Of a stretch of 64,000 nucleotides of DNA, positions 24,943 to 33,997 are shown one piece after another. The position numbers and the translations under genes are program-made. Position 1 is the stretch's first letter. Every line of letters begins with the position of its first letter. The notes under the pieces are model-generated. The model was not told where the DNA came from and searched no databases. It was given only the letters and a program-made list of their open reading frames with translations. This DNA comes from Candidatus Flexicrinis affinis. GTDB lineage: Bacteria; Chloroflexota; Anaerolineae; Aggregatilineales; Phototrophicaceae. The stretch is taken from contig JADJWE010000001.1 in NCBI GenBank assembly GCA_016716525.1, positions 1,302,001-1,366,000 on the forward strand. Direction: 5' to 3'.

Positions 24943-25449
24943 ATGCAGACCGCCGGAAAACTGCTTCTAGGATTCTCGTTGATCGCCGCTATTGCCGGTG
25001 GATTGTACCTTGCGTCCGAGGTGTCGCGGACACAATCGTTCGACGCCATGTTCCCGCTCGCCTTTGTGCTATTTGGGGTCGTCACCGCTGCGACGGCGGG
25101 TGGAATATACCTGTTTGCGCGCGGCGAACAGCGCGACGCGGCGCATGTCTCGGAGACGTCGCTACAGCGTAAGCTCGTGGATGCACTAGGGTTGGCCGAA
25201 AACGCAACATTCGCCAAGCTGGCGGAGGAACTGCACGTTCCGGTTGGTGAGGTCGGCGCGCAGATTCGCGAGTTAACTGCTATCGATGTCCTGCCGGCGG
25301 CGATCAACTGGGAGACGGGTATCGTCTACCCCAAGCCGGGGGGATATCTGCAGGAGACGGCGGCTTGCCTACATTGCGGACAGCCGCTGCCCGACGGGGA
25401 GATACCGCATGTGTGCCCGGTGTGCCGTACCGAACACTACGACGTATAA
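24943..25449 (+). CDS. Two-helix membrane protein with winged-helix-like segment and C-terminal zinc ribbon
   Basis: 168 residues. Hydrophobic helices lie near 6-24 and 35-57. Residues 75-130 (RKLVDALGLAENATFAKLAE and following) resemble a small winged helix, and the C-terminus has a zinc ribbon CLHCGQPLP...CPVCRTEH. The ATG at 24943 is preferred; the frame reaches upstream through a region opposite the LysM gene. A TTGCAG at 24901 and TATACT at 24909-24914 are close by, the latter a likely -10. It is the first of three plus-strand genes leading to the SPFH protein. Confidence 0.75.
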   Translation: MQTAGKLLLGFSLIAAIAGGLYLASEVSRTQSFDAMFPLAFVLFGVVTAATAGGIYLFARGEQRDAAHVSETSLQRKLVDALGLAENATFAKLAEELHVPVGEVGAQIRELTAIDVLPAAINWETGIVYPKPGGYLQETAACLHCGQPLPDGEIPHVCPVCRTEHYDV

Positions 25450-25518
25450 CGTGCGCAAGAACCTAATCTGCGGTATGCTGTAACGTATGACTTGATGCCT
25501 TTGGTAAGGGGAATTCGC

Positions 25519-26049
25519 ATGCCATCGGAACTGTACGAGAAGATTGTGTCACAGCGTGGCGGGTTAGAGAAACTGATTGCCCGTATCCCGGGCTTCAAGG
25601 GATATCAGGAGAAACAGGCGCGGCGTACGGCGGATCGACTCTTGCGCGATCACATTTCCGAACAGCTCGATCAACGTTTGGACCGCCTCATCCGGATCGA
25701 GAAACGTGTCCTCGATGGGGGCGGGCTAATGATGATGAGCGCAACACGCAGCGCAAAGACCAAACTGCAGACCTACCGCGATCGGGTCAAAACGGCTGCC
25801 CCGAAGTACGACGGCATGTGGGCGCAGATCAAGATCGGCACCGAAGAGTTGGACAAGATCTACGCGTTCGACGAGGCACAGCTCTCGTACCTAGACTCGA
25901 TTGACGCGGCCCTCGACATTCTAGAGAAGTCGATTGGTTCCAACGAAGACATGCGGGCGGCGCTCGATGGGCTTACCGCTGCGGTCGAAGAAGCCAACGA
26001 CGCGTTCCAACTGCGTGACGACGTAATTCTGGGCTTTGAGACTGAGTAG
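25519..26049 (+). CDS. Helical coiled-coil protein of unknown function
   Basis: 176 residues, ATG at 25519 with AAGGGG at 25506-25511. Mostly amphipathic helix with basic N-terminal and acidic C-terminal parts (LDSIDAALDILEKSIG, EDMRAALDGLTAAVEEAND). No membrane segment. It lies 20 bases upstream of the SPFH gene, and the trio (zinc-ribbon membrane protein, helical protein, SPFH-SHOCT protein) recalls the organisation of ydjF-I in Bacillus, where a PspA-like helical protein, a zinc-ribbon protein and an SPFH protein are linked. I cannot show that this protein is PspA. Confidence 0.75.
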   Translation: MPSELYEKIVSQRGGLEKLIARIPGFKGYQEKQARRTADRLLRDHISEQLDQRLDRLIRIEKRVLDGGGLMMMSATRSAKTKLQTYRDRVKTAAPKYDGMWAQIKIGTEELDKIYAFDEAQLSYLDSIDAALDILEKSIGSNEDMRAALDGLTAAVEEANDAFQLRDDVILGFETE

Positions 26050-26069
26050 GCACAAGGAGCTGCTGAACC

Positions 26070-27176
26070 ATGCCGCGAATTATCGATGTTGTCGATCATA
26101 CCAACGTCGCTGACGAGGAGCTTGTATTTCGCGTTCCTCAGCAAGGCAGCGGCGACCTGCGCTTTGGGTCGCAGCTGATTGTCGGCGAAAGCCAGGCGGC
26201 GATCTTTGTGCGCGCCGGGCAGGCTCTGGACGCGTTTGGCCCCGGGCGTCACGTTCTTAGCGTTGCGAACCTGCCGATCCTTTCCGGTTTGATCGGGCTG
26301 GCGACCAGCGGGCGCACGCCGTTCACCGCGGACGTCTACTTCGTCAACCTTAAGGATATGCCGCAGGTCGGCTGGGGTACCTCGAAGCCGATTTATATTG
26401 AGGTCAAGACCGGTCTTGGCATCATGCTGCTGCGCACGCACGGCGTGATGGAGATTCGCGTAAACGAGCCGATGCGTTTCCTCAAGCAGTACGGCATCGG
26501 CAAAGCGATCACCACGATGCGCGATATCAAGGATCGCCTGCAGACGATTCTTCTGGGCGAGATCAATTCGATACTGCTCAAGTCGGGCGTAGAATCGCTG
26601 ATCGACGCTAACCGCGTGCTGGAGGAGATCGAAGGCGCGGCGCTGGTCAATCTGAACGAGAAGTTCGATCAGGTCGGCATCGAGATCAAGGCGTTTGAGG
26701 CGAACCCGTTCGACACCGTCAACGTGCCGGTCGAAGATCTACGCGACCTTGTGCCGCTCGAGGTATGGCTGAACGTGCTCGAACGCAGCAAGCGGCTGGA
26801 CATCGGCATGGAGGCGGCGCGCAACCCGGGCGTCGGCGGCGCGCTTGCTGGCGCAGGCGTAGGTCTCGGCGTCGGACAGGGGCTGGCAGGTTCGCTCAAC
26901 CCGCAGGCTGGCAACAGCGAACTTTCCGCGCTGCAGCAGCAGATGGCCCAGCAGCAGATGATGATGCAGCAGATGATGATGCAGATGATGCAGAATCAGC
27001 AGGGTGGCAAACCGGCCGAAGCTGCGCCGGAACCCGAAGCTACGAATCCCACAACGCGTGAGGAAATCCAGGCGTTGATCGACCAGTTGGAAGCACGCCT
27101 TGCATCCGGCGAGATCAGCGAAGCAGTGTTCACTCGCTTGGTCGCCAAGTGGGAAGAACGCCTCAAGCAGCTGTAA
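26070..27176 (+). CDS. SPFH-domain (YdjI/virion-core-like) protein with C-terminal SHOCT segment
   Basis: 368 residues. Residues 1-250 match the SPFH family found in YdjI: VPQQGSGDLRFGSQLIVGES at the start, FVRAGQALDAFGPGRH, YFVNLKDMPQVGWGT and the helix with DRLQTILLGEIN. A Gly/Ala linker and a Met/Gln-rich stretch (about 285-315) follow, then a SHOCT-type helix pair TREEIQALIDQLEARLASGE at the end. SHOCT segments mediate oligomerisation. The protein probably assembles at the membrane during envelope stress. AAGGAGC at 26054-26060 precedes the ATG. A terminator follows. Confidence 0.88.
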   Translation: MPRIIDVVDHTNVADEELVFRVPQQGSGDLRFGSQLIVGESQAAIFVRAGQALDAFGPGRHVLSVANLPILSGLIGLATSGRTPFTADVYFVNLKDMPQVGWGTSKPIYIEVKTGLGIMLLRTHGVMEIRVNEPMRFLKQYGIGKAITTMRDIKDRLQTILLGEINSILLKSGVESLIDANRVLEEIEGAALVNLNEKFDQVGIEIKAFEANPFDTVNVPVEDLRDLVPLEVWLNVLERSKRLDIGMEAARNPGVGGALAGAGVGLGVGQGLAGSLNPQAGNSELSALQQQMAQQQMMMQQMMMQMMQNQQGGKPAEAAPEPEATNPTTREEIQALIDQLEARLASGEISEAVFTRLVAKWEERLKQL

Positions 27177-27200
27177 GGTCGTCGCTGACGAATGGAATAC

Positions 27201-27234
27201 GACTGCCCGGCCCCGTGGTCGGGCAGTCTTCTTT
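27201..27234 (+). terminator. Rho-independent terminator after the SPFH gene
   Basis: Stem GACTGCCCG (27201-27209) / CGGGCAGTC (27220-27228), 10-base loop, then TTCTTTG. It sits 24 bases after the SPFH stop and inside the upstream in-frame extension of the helicase gene, which supports the later start for that gene. Confidence 0.85.
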
Positions 27235-27251
27235 GTGCAGATTGGAGCATT

Positions 27252-30035
27252 ATGCGTGGCGAATGGGTCGCGATCGACCTCGAGACAACCGGCCTAGACA
27301 CGGCAAAGGACAAGATCATCGAGGTCGCCGCCGTTCTCTTTCGGGACGGCGTTGAGGTCGACGCATTCGAGTCGTTGGTCAACCCCCGGCAGGCGATTCC
27401 TCAAATCGTCGCAGATCTGACAGGTATATCGAACGATACGATCGCCGGCGCGCCTGAGATCGAAGCCGTGCTGCCGGATGTGATCCGGTTCGTAGGGCGA
27501 CGTCCGGTCGTCGCGCATATGGCGTCGTTCGACATATCCATACTACGCGGGCAGCACAACATCTTGCCGGAGAACCTCGTGATCGACACGCTCGACTTGG
27601 CGTCGATCCTAATGCCGCGAACCGCGCGGGTCAATTTGCGCAGCCTCGCGCTCGAATTGGGCCTCGAGCTGCACAACGCGCACCGGGCGCTGGCGGACGC
27701 GCGGGCGAGCGGCCTGCTCTATGGCCGTTTGTGGGAGCTTCTTGTCACCCTGCCGCGCGACCTGATTGAGGAGCTGGCGTCGGCGGCGCGGCAAATGCGC
27801 TGGCCGTCGACCGCGGTCTTCGAGGCGGCCATCGGCGAAACGAGGGCCACGGTTCCGTTTCGGACGCACCTGAACGACCTGAGTGCCGAACAGCACGTGA
27901 GCGGCCCGGTGTCGGCCAAGCCTGTATCGGTTGACACGCTGTTTGTCGCTGGTGGCGCTGTATCGCGGGCGTTCACCGAGTTTGAGACTCGACCTCAGCA
28001 GCAGGAAATGGCCGATGCGATTGCGTCGACGGTCGAAGACGGTGGCGTGCTGTTGGTCGAGGCGGCGACCGGAGTCGGCAAGTCGCTGGCATACCTGTTT
28101 CCAGCGGCAATGTGGGCACGCCAAAGCGGACGCCCCGTGGTCGTATCGACCCATACGATCAGCCTTCAGGAGCAATTGATGCGATCGGACGTCCCCCGCC
28201 TTCAAGCCGTGCTTGGAAGCGACGTCCGCGCCACCGTCCTCAAAGGACGTTCCAATTACCTGTGCCTCGCGAATTTCGAGCGTTTTCGCGACCGGGGGCC
28301 GCGCGACCGCGACGAACTCATTATGCTCGGCCGTGTGCTTGTGTGGCTGAACGATGCGGGGAGCGGCGATCGCGGTGAACTGCCCTTGCGCGGCCCGCAA
28401 GACAACGCATTGTGGCGCAGGCTGAGTGCGGACGACGGATTCGGGTGCAATCCCGCCTCGTGTGCGGTCACGCGGCTTGGCGTGTGCCCGCTGGCAAGCG
28501 CGTATCGGCGGGCCACGGTCGCCGACATCATCATCGTCAATCACGCGCTGCTGGCGACCTCCGCGCTCGACTCGTACATCGATTACGACACGGTGGTCAT
28601 CGACGAAGCGCACAATCTCGAAGGTGCGGTGACCAACGGGGCGTCACGCTGGCTTGACGAGAACATGGCCCTCGAGCCGGTCAAACAGCTTGGCAGCTAC
28701 CGCCGCGGCGACCTCGCGGCCGTGTATCAGCGGCTCAAGGCGCTCGGGATTGACGACGACACCGTGATGCGGGTCGAGCGGTTCGTCGAGCTGGTTGCGG
28801 GGTCGCTGGCTGGCTTTCAAGCAGCGCTCAGAATGGTCTTTCAGCGGCTGGTCGAACTCAGGGAACACCTGATCGACCGTGCCGGACAGGACCAGTTTCT
28901 TGGTGTTCGTGTGCTTCCTGCCGTATTGCGCGAGCCGGAGTTTGCGACAGCGTTGGCGGCCGGGCGCGATCTAAATGAATTCGCGGATGGGATCGGGCCG
29001 GAGCTTGAGAAGTTCAACCGACGCATCCATTCAATCGCGCAAGAAACGAATGACTCGCAGCTCCGCGACCTCGTGAACTCGCTGCAGTCGCAGCGGATCG
29101 CGCTGAGCGAAGCCGCGGATCTACTGGGCGGCCTGCTGTCAGACACACACGACAACTGGGTGTACTGGTTAAGCGGCGGAGACGGCCAGTATCCGATCGC
29201 GGTCAATCGCGCACCGATCGACATTGGCACAGCCCTTGAAGCGACGTTGTGGCGGCGGCGAAGCGTTGTGCTGACTAGCGCGACGCTGCGCACGGGGCGC
29301 GACTCGGAATCGTTCGACCATGTCAAGGCGAGGCTTCAGGTTCCCCCTGCGCGTGAACTTGCGCTTGGGTCGCCGTTTGACTACCGCAAGAGTGCGCTTG
29401 TCTACATCCCGACAGATGCGCCACCGCCGAGCAATCGCGAAGGACACCAGCGATCCATCGACACCGCGCTCATTCAGCTTGCGGTGGCGCTCAACGGGCG
29501 CGTGATGGCGCTCTTCACCAGCCACGCCCAGGTTCGGCAGACAACTCGGAACGTCTCGGCCCGGCTGGGTATGGTGGGGATACAGGTGTTCTCGCAAAGC
29601 GAAGGCGGCAGCCGCCAGACTCTCATCGAGCAGTTCCAGCGCGCGGACAAGGCGGTGCTGCTTGGAACGCGATCGCTGTGGGAGGGCGTGGACATCGCAG
29701 GCGAGCAGTTGAGCGCGCTTCTGATCGCCAAGCTGCCATTTCCCGTCCCGAACGAGCCGATCGTGGCGGCCCGCTCCGAGCAGTACGCCGACCCGTTCAA
29801 CGACTATTCCGTGCCTGAGGCGGTCCTGCTGTTTCGACAGGGCTTTGGCCGGCTCATCCGCTCGGCGCAGGACCGCGGGATTGTCGCGGTTCTGGACAGT
29901 CGGATTCTCACGGCCCGTTACGGCCGTGCGTTTCTTGATTCACTGCCCGATGCGCAGGTCGTCAGAGGACCGCTTGACCAGCTTGGTGCAGAGGCGCAGC
30001 GTTGGCTCCCGGACGTCGGCAAGGCGTCGAATTAG
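27252..30035 (+). CDS. dinG: DinG-family helicase fused to an N-terminal 3'-5' exonuclease domain
   Basis: 927 residues. Residues 1-170 are a DnaQ-type exonuclease: VAIDLETTG (Asp9, Glu11), VVAHMASFD and HRALADARAS. From about 240 comes an XPD/DinG superfamily 2 helicase: Walker A AATGVGKS near 273, DEAH box VVIDEAHNLE near 450, and C-terminal RSLWEGVDIAG and GFGRLIRS motifs. Four Cys (338, 399, 404, 412) lie at the Fe-S cluster position. It probably unwinds and trims DNA during repair or at R-loops. The start is ATG 27252 with TTGGAG just upstream; an ATG at 27192 would place the terminator inside the gene. Confidence 0.94.
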   Translation: MRGEWVAIDLETTGLDTAKDKIIEVAAVLFRDGVEVDAFESLVNPRQAIPQIVADLTGISNDTIAGAPEIEAVLPDVIRFVGRRPVVAHMASFDISILRGQHNILPENLVIDTLDLASILMPRTARVNLRSLALELGLELHNAHRALADARASGLLYGRLWELLVTLPRDLIEELASAARQMRWPSTAVFEAAIGETRATVPFRTHLNDLSAEQHVSGPVSAKPVSVDTLFVAGGAVSRAFTEFETRPQQQEMADAIASTVEDGGVLLVEAATGVGKSLAYLFPAAMWARQSGRPVVVSTHTISLQEQLMRSDVPRLQAVLGSDVRATVLKGRSNYLCLANFERFRDRGPRDRDELIMLGRVLVWLNDAGSGDRGELPLRGPQDNALWRRLSADDGFGCNPASCAVTRLGVCPLASAYRRATVADIIIVNHALLATSALDSYIDYDTVVIDEAHNLEGAVTNGASRWLDENMALEPVKQLGSYRRGDLAAVYQRLKALGIDDDTVMRVERFVELVAGSLAGFQAALRMVFQRLVELREHLIDRAGQDQFLGVRVLPAVLREPEFATALAAGRDLNEFADGIGPELEKFNRRIHSIAQETNDSQLRDLVNSLQSQRIALSEAADLLGGLLSDTHDNWVYWLSGGDGQYPIAVNRAPIDIGTALEATLWRRRSVVLTSATLRTGRDSESFDHVKARLQVPPARELALGSPFDYRKSALVYIPTDAPPPSNREGHQRSIDTALIQLAVALNGRVMALFTSHAQVRQTTRNVSARLGMVGIQVFSQSEGGSRQTLIEQFQRADKAVLLGTRSLWEGVDIAGEQLSALLIAKLPFPVPNEPIVAARSEQYADPFNDYSVPEAVLLFRQGFGRLIRSAQDRGIVAVLDSRILTARYGRAFLDSLPDAQVVRGPLDQLGAEAQRWLPDVGKASN

Positions 30036-30050
30036 GTGCTATTCCGCAGA

Positions 30051-30079
30051 TTGCGATTCGCGCCATTTTCGGGTAAAAT
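30051..30079 (+). promoter_or_regulatory. Sigma-70-like promoter of gyrB
   Basis: TTGCGA (30051-30056), 17-base spacer, TAAAAT (30074-30079). Four of six and five of six bases match the consensus with ideal spacing, giving a 5' leader of about 90 bases before the gyrB ATG. Confidence 0.6.
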
Positions 30080-30177
30080 ACAGAACAAATGTCAGACAAT
30101 CTTGGGCCAAACCGAGGCCAGTTCGTCACCTGCCCGACGCATCATGCTGCGGGCCGGTGTCCTGATTCGAGGAACGC

Positions 30178-32169
30178 ATGACAGCCACCAAAGAGCGTAA
30201 GACCGCGGGGACCCAAGTCGCCGCGTACACCGAGTCCAACATTCAGGCACTTAGCCAGTTGGAACATGTGCGCAAGCGCCCCGGCATGTACGTGGGCGGG
30301 ACGGACATCCGCGCGCTGCATCACCTCGTGTATGAAGTCGTCGACAACGCGATCGACGAAGCACTCGCCGGTCGGTGTGACACCATTGTTGTAACGCTGC
30401 ACGACGACAACTATGTATCGGTCTCCGACAATGGCGTCGGTATTCCGGTGGGCTTGCACGAAAAAGAGAAGATCTCGACGCTGGAACTCGTCATGACGCG
30501 TATCGGCGCAGGCGGCAAGTTCGACAGCAGCGCCTATAAGGTCTCGGGTGGTCTACACGGTGTGGGCGTCTCGGCGGTGAATGCGCTGTCCGCGCACTTG
30601 ACTTCGGAAGTGCGGCGCGATGGATTTCTGTGGCGTCAGGAGTACCGGCAGGGTATTCCTGTCACGCCGGTTGAGAAGATTCGCCCATTAGACGATGACG
30701 AGTCGACCGGTACCACTCAGATATTCCAAGCGGACTACACGGTGATGGACCAGAACGAGTACAGCTTCTCGACACTGGCCGCGCGGTTCCGCGAAATGGC
30801 ATTCGTGACTCGCAAGGTCACGATGACCCTTCGCGACGAGCGCGTGAAGCCGATCGCGCGCGAGATCACGTTCTACTTCGAAGGCGGCCTCGCTTCGTTT
30901 GTGCGCTACCTCAATCGCAACCGTGACGCGCTGCACGACCCGGTCTATGCGGATCGCGATGTGGATTACACGAACGAACACGGCACATATACCGTGGGTG
31001 TCGAAGTTGCGTTCCAGTACACAGACGCTTCGACGGAAACCGAGATCGCGTTCGCCAATACCATCAATACACCGGACGGCGGGTCACATCTGACGGGTCT
31101 TCGCTCGGCGATTACCAGCGTCATCAACCGGTACGCGCGCAAGAACGGCTACATCAAGGAGAAGGACGCCAACTTCAGCGGCAGTGACACGCTCGAGGGG
31201 CTTACCGCGATCGTGAGCATCAAGCATCCCGATCCGCAGTTTGAGAGCCAGACTAAGGTGAAGCTGTTGAACCCGGAGGTTCAGGGCGCGGTCTCTCAGG
31301 TCGTCAGCGAAGCCCTGGCCGACTTCCTTGAGCTGAACCCGCGTGAAGCACGCAAGATCGTCGACAAGTGCATGACGAGCAAGCGTGCACGCGAGGCGGC
31401 GAAGAAGGCGCGCGACCTGGTGCGCAGCGGGCCCAGCCTACTGGAGAGTTCGACCCTTCCGGGCAAGCTCGCCGACTGCTCGGCACACGGCGATGGCGCC
31501 GAGGTCTACATCGTCGAGGGCGACAGCGCAGGCGGCACGGCCAAGCAGGGGCGCGACCGGCATTTCCAAGCGGTTCTCCCTCTGCGCGGGAAGATCCTAA
31601 ACACCGAGCGTGCACGCCTCGACAAAATGCTCGACAACAACGAGATCAAGGCGCTGATTTCTGCGCTTGGGACGGGTATCAGCGACGACTTTACCCTTGA
31701 ACGCCTGCGCTACAGCCGTGTCATTATCATGACTGACGCGGATGTGGACGGGAGCCATATCCGTACGCTCCTGCTGACGTTCTTCTTCCGTCACATGCGC
31801 CCACTAGTCGAGTCGGGACATTTATACATCGCGCAGCCACCGATCTACCGGATCAAGAGCGGTAAGGATTTCGAGTACATCTACAACGAAGCTGGTCTGC
31901 ACGAACAGGAACTGCTCGCCAAGGCGCTCAAGCGCTTCAAGAACCCCGAGCGGGTGCAAGTGCAGCGCTATAAGGGTCTGGGCGAAATGAATGCCGACCA
32001 GTTGTGGGAAACGACCATGAACCCCGAAGCCCGGACGCTGCTGCAGGTGACGATCGAAGATGCCGCGGAGGCCGATCGAGTGTTCGACATGCTCATGGGC
32101 AGCGCTGTCCCGCCTCGCCGCCGTTTTATCCAGACCCACGCCAAGCGCGTACGCAATTTGGACGTCTAG
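30178..32169 (+). CDS. gyrB: DNA gyrase subunit B
   Basis: 663 residues. It supplies ATP hydrolysis for negative supercoiling with GyrA. The GHKL ATPase has EVVDNAIDEALAG, VSDNGVGIPV and GGLHGVGVSAVNAL; the transducer has the QTKVKLLN segment; the TOPRIM domain has VEGDSAGGTAKQGRDR and TDADVDGSHIRTLLL; the C-terminus ends with RRRFIQTHAKRVRNLDV. Length and motifs fit short (non-enterobacterial) GyrB. ParE is the alternative, but QTKxKLxN and the C-terminal ending fit GyrB. GAGGAA lies 5 bases before the ATG. gyrA is not in the window. Confidence 0.95.
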   Translation: MTATKERKTAGTQVAAYTESNIQALSQLEHVRKRPGMYVGGTDIRALHHLVYEVVDNAIDEALAGRCDTIVVTLHDDNYVSVSDNGVGIPVGLHEKEKISTLELVMTRIGAGGKFDSSAYKVSGGLHGVGVSAVNALSAHLTSEVRRDGFLWRQEYRQGIPVTPVEKIRPLDDDESTGTTQIFQADYTVMDQNEYSFSTLAARFREMAFVTRKVTMTLRDERVKPIAREITFYFEGGLASFVRYLNRNRDALHDPVYADRDVDYTNEHGTYTVGVEVAFQYTDASTETEIAFANTINTPDGGSHLTGLRSAITSVINRYARKNGYIKEKDANFSGSDTLEGLTAIVSIKHPDPQFESQTKVKLLNPEVQGAVSQVVSEALADFLELNPREARKIVDKCMTSKRAREAAKKARDLVRSGPSLLESSTLPGKLADCSAHGDGAEVYIVEGDSAGGTAKQGRDRHFQAVLPLRGKILNTERARLDKMLDNNEIKALISALGTGISDDFTLERLRYSRVIIMTDADVDGSHIRTLLLTFFFRHMRPLVESGHLYIAQPPIYRIKSGKDFEYIYNEAGLHEQELLAKALKRFKNPERVQVQRYKGLGEMNADQLWETTMNPEARTLLQVTIEDAAEADRVFDMLMGSAVPPRRRFIQTHAKRVRNLDV

Positions 32170-32193
32170 CGCCGTCCTTCACGAGCTCAAACA

Positions 32194-32227
32194 AACGCGC
32201 CGCTGAAATCTCAGCGGCGCGTTGCTT
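32194..32227. terminator. Bidirectional terminator between gyrB and the DEAD-box gene
   Basis: A 13-bp perfect stem AACGCGCCGCTGA (32194-32206) / TCAGCGGCGCGTT (32211-32223) with a 4-base loop, followed by GCTTTT on the plus strand and by a TTTGTTTG stretch on the minus strand. It lies between two convergent genes and can serve both. Confidence 0.88.
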
Positions 32228-32232
32228 TTGGC

Positions 32233-33519
32233 CTAGTTTGGACGGGCAGACGAGCCCGAATGCGACGTGTCCCGACGCCGGGACGGACGCCGCCGCCGCG
32301 AACGGCGAGCGCTGTTGCCGTTCGACGACGAAGCGCCGGTGCTGCGGGCCGGGGCCTCGTTGGCGGGCGCGGCCGCGGCCAGCGCATGATAAGGATGGTC
32401 TGCGACCACCGGCACACGCAGGCGGATCAACTTCTCGATGTCGCGCAGGTACGCACGTTCTTCGCTGTCGCAGAACGAATACGCGACGCCCGACGCCCCG
32501 GCGCGCGCTGTACGGCCGATGCGGTGCACGTAGCTCTCAGGCTCGTTCGGTAGATCGAAGTTGATCACGTGCGTGACGTCCGCGATGTCCAGACCGCGCG
32601 CCGCGATGTCCGTCGCTACAAGGACGCGAGTGCGGCCCTGCCTAAAGTCCAGCAGCGCGCGTTCGCGTGCAGATTGCGACTTATTCCCGTGAATGGCATC
32701 CGCACGGATCGAGTCACGGTCGAGCTGCTCGACAAGCTTGTTTGCCCCGTGTTTGGTCCGCGTAAACACCAGAACGCGCCGAATCTGCGAGTCTTTGAGC
32801 AAATGCACAAGCAGAGCGCGCTTGTCTTTGCGGCCGACAAAGAAGACGGACTGATCGATGAGTTCGACCGTTGTCGCCTGTGGAGTCACCTCGACATAGG
32901 CCGGATCGATCAAGATCGAGTTTGCCAGTTCTTGAATGACGGACGGCATAGTGGCCGAGAATAGCAATGTCTGACGCCGTTTCGGTAGCGCCGCAATCAC
33001 CTTGCGGACATCGTGGATGAACCCCATGTCCAGCATCCGGTCGGCCTCGTCGAGGACAAACACGTCCAGCCGATCAAGACGGACGTATCCCTGGTTCATC
33101 AGGTCCAGCAGGCGACCGGGGGTGGCGATCAAGATGTCAACGCCGTTGCGAAGCGTGGTGACCTGATTGTTCTGACCGACACCGCCGAAGATGACGGCAG
33201 ATCGGAACGGGGTGTAGCGGCTAAAAGACCTGAATTCGTCCTCGATCTGGGAAGCAAGTTCGCGCGTGGGCGTAAGCACCAGCACGCGGATGGCTCGTCT
33301 CTCGGATTGGCGCTGTGCACGCGCCGCCAGCATGCGTTCGAGGATGGGAAGCGCGAAGGCGGCGGTCTTGCCGGTTCCAGTTTGCGCGCACCCGATCAGG
33401 TCGCGGCCGGAAAGTACCGGCGGAATGGCCTGTTGTTGAACAGGCGTAGGTGTACGGTAACCCTTTTCATTAACTGCCTTGAGCAGCGGGTCACTTAGTT
33501 TCAAGTCTGTGAAGTGCAT
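32233..33519 (-). CDS. DEAD-box ATP-dependent RNA helicase (RhlE/CshA type)
   Basis: 428 residues. All core motifs are present: the Q motif YRTPTPVQQQAIPP, Walker A AQTGTGKT, PTRELA, GVGQ, TPGRLLDL, VLDEADRMLDMG, SATMP, then HGNKSQSARERAL, ATDIAARGLDI and HRIGRTARAG. The last 45 residues are Ala/Ser rich and then strongly basic (SRRRRPSRRRD), as in RNA-binding tails. It probably remodels structured RNA in ribosome assembly or RNA decay. GAGG sits about 5 bases before the ATG. The family name cannot be narrowed further from sequence alone. Confidence 0.94.
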   Translation of the reverse strand: MHFTDLKLSDPLLKAVNEKGYRTPTPVQQQAIPPVLSGRDLIGCAQTGTGKTAAFALPILERMLAARAQRQSERRAIRVLVLTPTRELASQIEDEFRSFSRYTPFRSAVIFGGVGQNNQVTTLRNGVDILIATPGRLLDLMNQGYVRLDRLDVFVLDEADRMLDMGFIHDVRKVIAALPKRRQTLLFSATMPSVIQELANSILIDPAYVEVTPQATTVELIDQSVFFVGRKDKRALLVHLLKDSQIRRVLVFTRTKHGANKLVEQLDRDSIRADAIHGNKSQSARERALLDFRQGRTRVLVATDIAARGLDIADVTHVINFDLPNEPESYVHRIGRTARAGASGVAYSFCDSEERAYLRDIEKLIRLRVPVVADHPYHALAAAAPANEAPARSTGASSSNGNSARRSRRRRPSRRRDTSHSGSSARPN

Positions 33520-33634
33520 TGAACCTCGGGAAATGTGTGAAACCTCAGTGTATCACGAGACGCGCATCCCGAGAAGGCTGGGGCCGCAGCCGGCAGCAAG
33601 TGAAGCGCATACGACCCTGAACATTCATAACCAA

Positions 33635-33676
33635 CGACGCCGGGAAAGACCTGTGCAGATGGTCCTCCCGGCGTCG
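33635..33676. terminator. Strong hairpin, probable terminator between the DEAD-box and MoaD-like genes
   Basis: An 11-bp stem CGACGCCGGGA (33635-33645) / TCCCGGCGTCG (33666-33676), with an inner GACC/GGTC pairing. It lies 24 bases after the stop of the MoaD-like gene on the minus strand and upstream of the DEAD-box gene. No clear run of T follows on either side, so termination is less certain. The rest of 33520-33700 shows no gene. Confidence 0.5.
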
Positions 33677-33700
33677 CTGTTATCGGTTCAGATCGCGGCG

Positions 33701-33997
33701 CTAACCCCCGGCCATTGCCCCGATAATTCGAAAGATCTGCGACCCGTTCGCCACCTCGGGTGGGACTTCAGCGTCCGGCGATTCGTGCGACAGGTCCTCG
33801 TCCATCGCAAAGAATCGAACGAATGCTCGACGCTCGTGCGTCGCCACATCGCGAATGGTCCCGCGAAGCATCGGATATGTGGCTTCAATAGCGTCTATGA
33901 TGCGACGCTGCGTCACTGGGGCTTCGACTTGGAGTTCGACGACGCCGGTGACCTGCGCGAGTGTCCGAAGGTGGGTCGGAAGTGTGACGCGAATCAT
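33701..33997 (-). CDS. MoaD/ThiS-like small sulfur-carrier protein ending in Gly-Gly
   Basis: 98 residues, beta-grasp fold as judged by MIRVTLPTHLRTLAQV, VELQVEAPVTQRRIIDAIE and a C-terminal ...IFRIIGAMAGG. The last two residues are the Gly-Gly needed for adenylation and thiocarboxylate or isopeptide formation. Its ATG overlaps the stop of the BNR propeller gene by 4 bases (ATGA), so the two are one translational unit. No MoaE, MoeB/ThiF-type E1 or thiazole gene is adjacent. Its substrate pathway is unknown. The longer in-frame start at 34207 would lie inside the propeller gene and is rejected. Confidence 0.88.
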   Translation of the reverse strand: MIRVTLPTHLRTLAQVTGVVELQVEAPVTQRRIIDAIEATYPMLRGTIRDVATHERRAFVRFFAMDEDLSHESPDAEVPPEVANGSQIFRIIGAMAGG

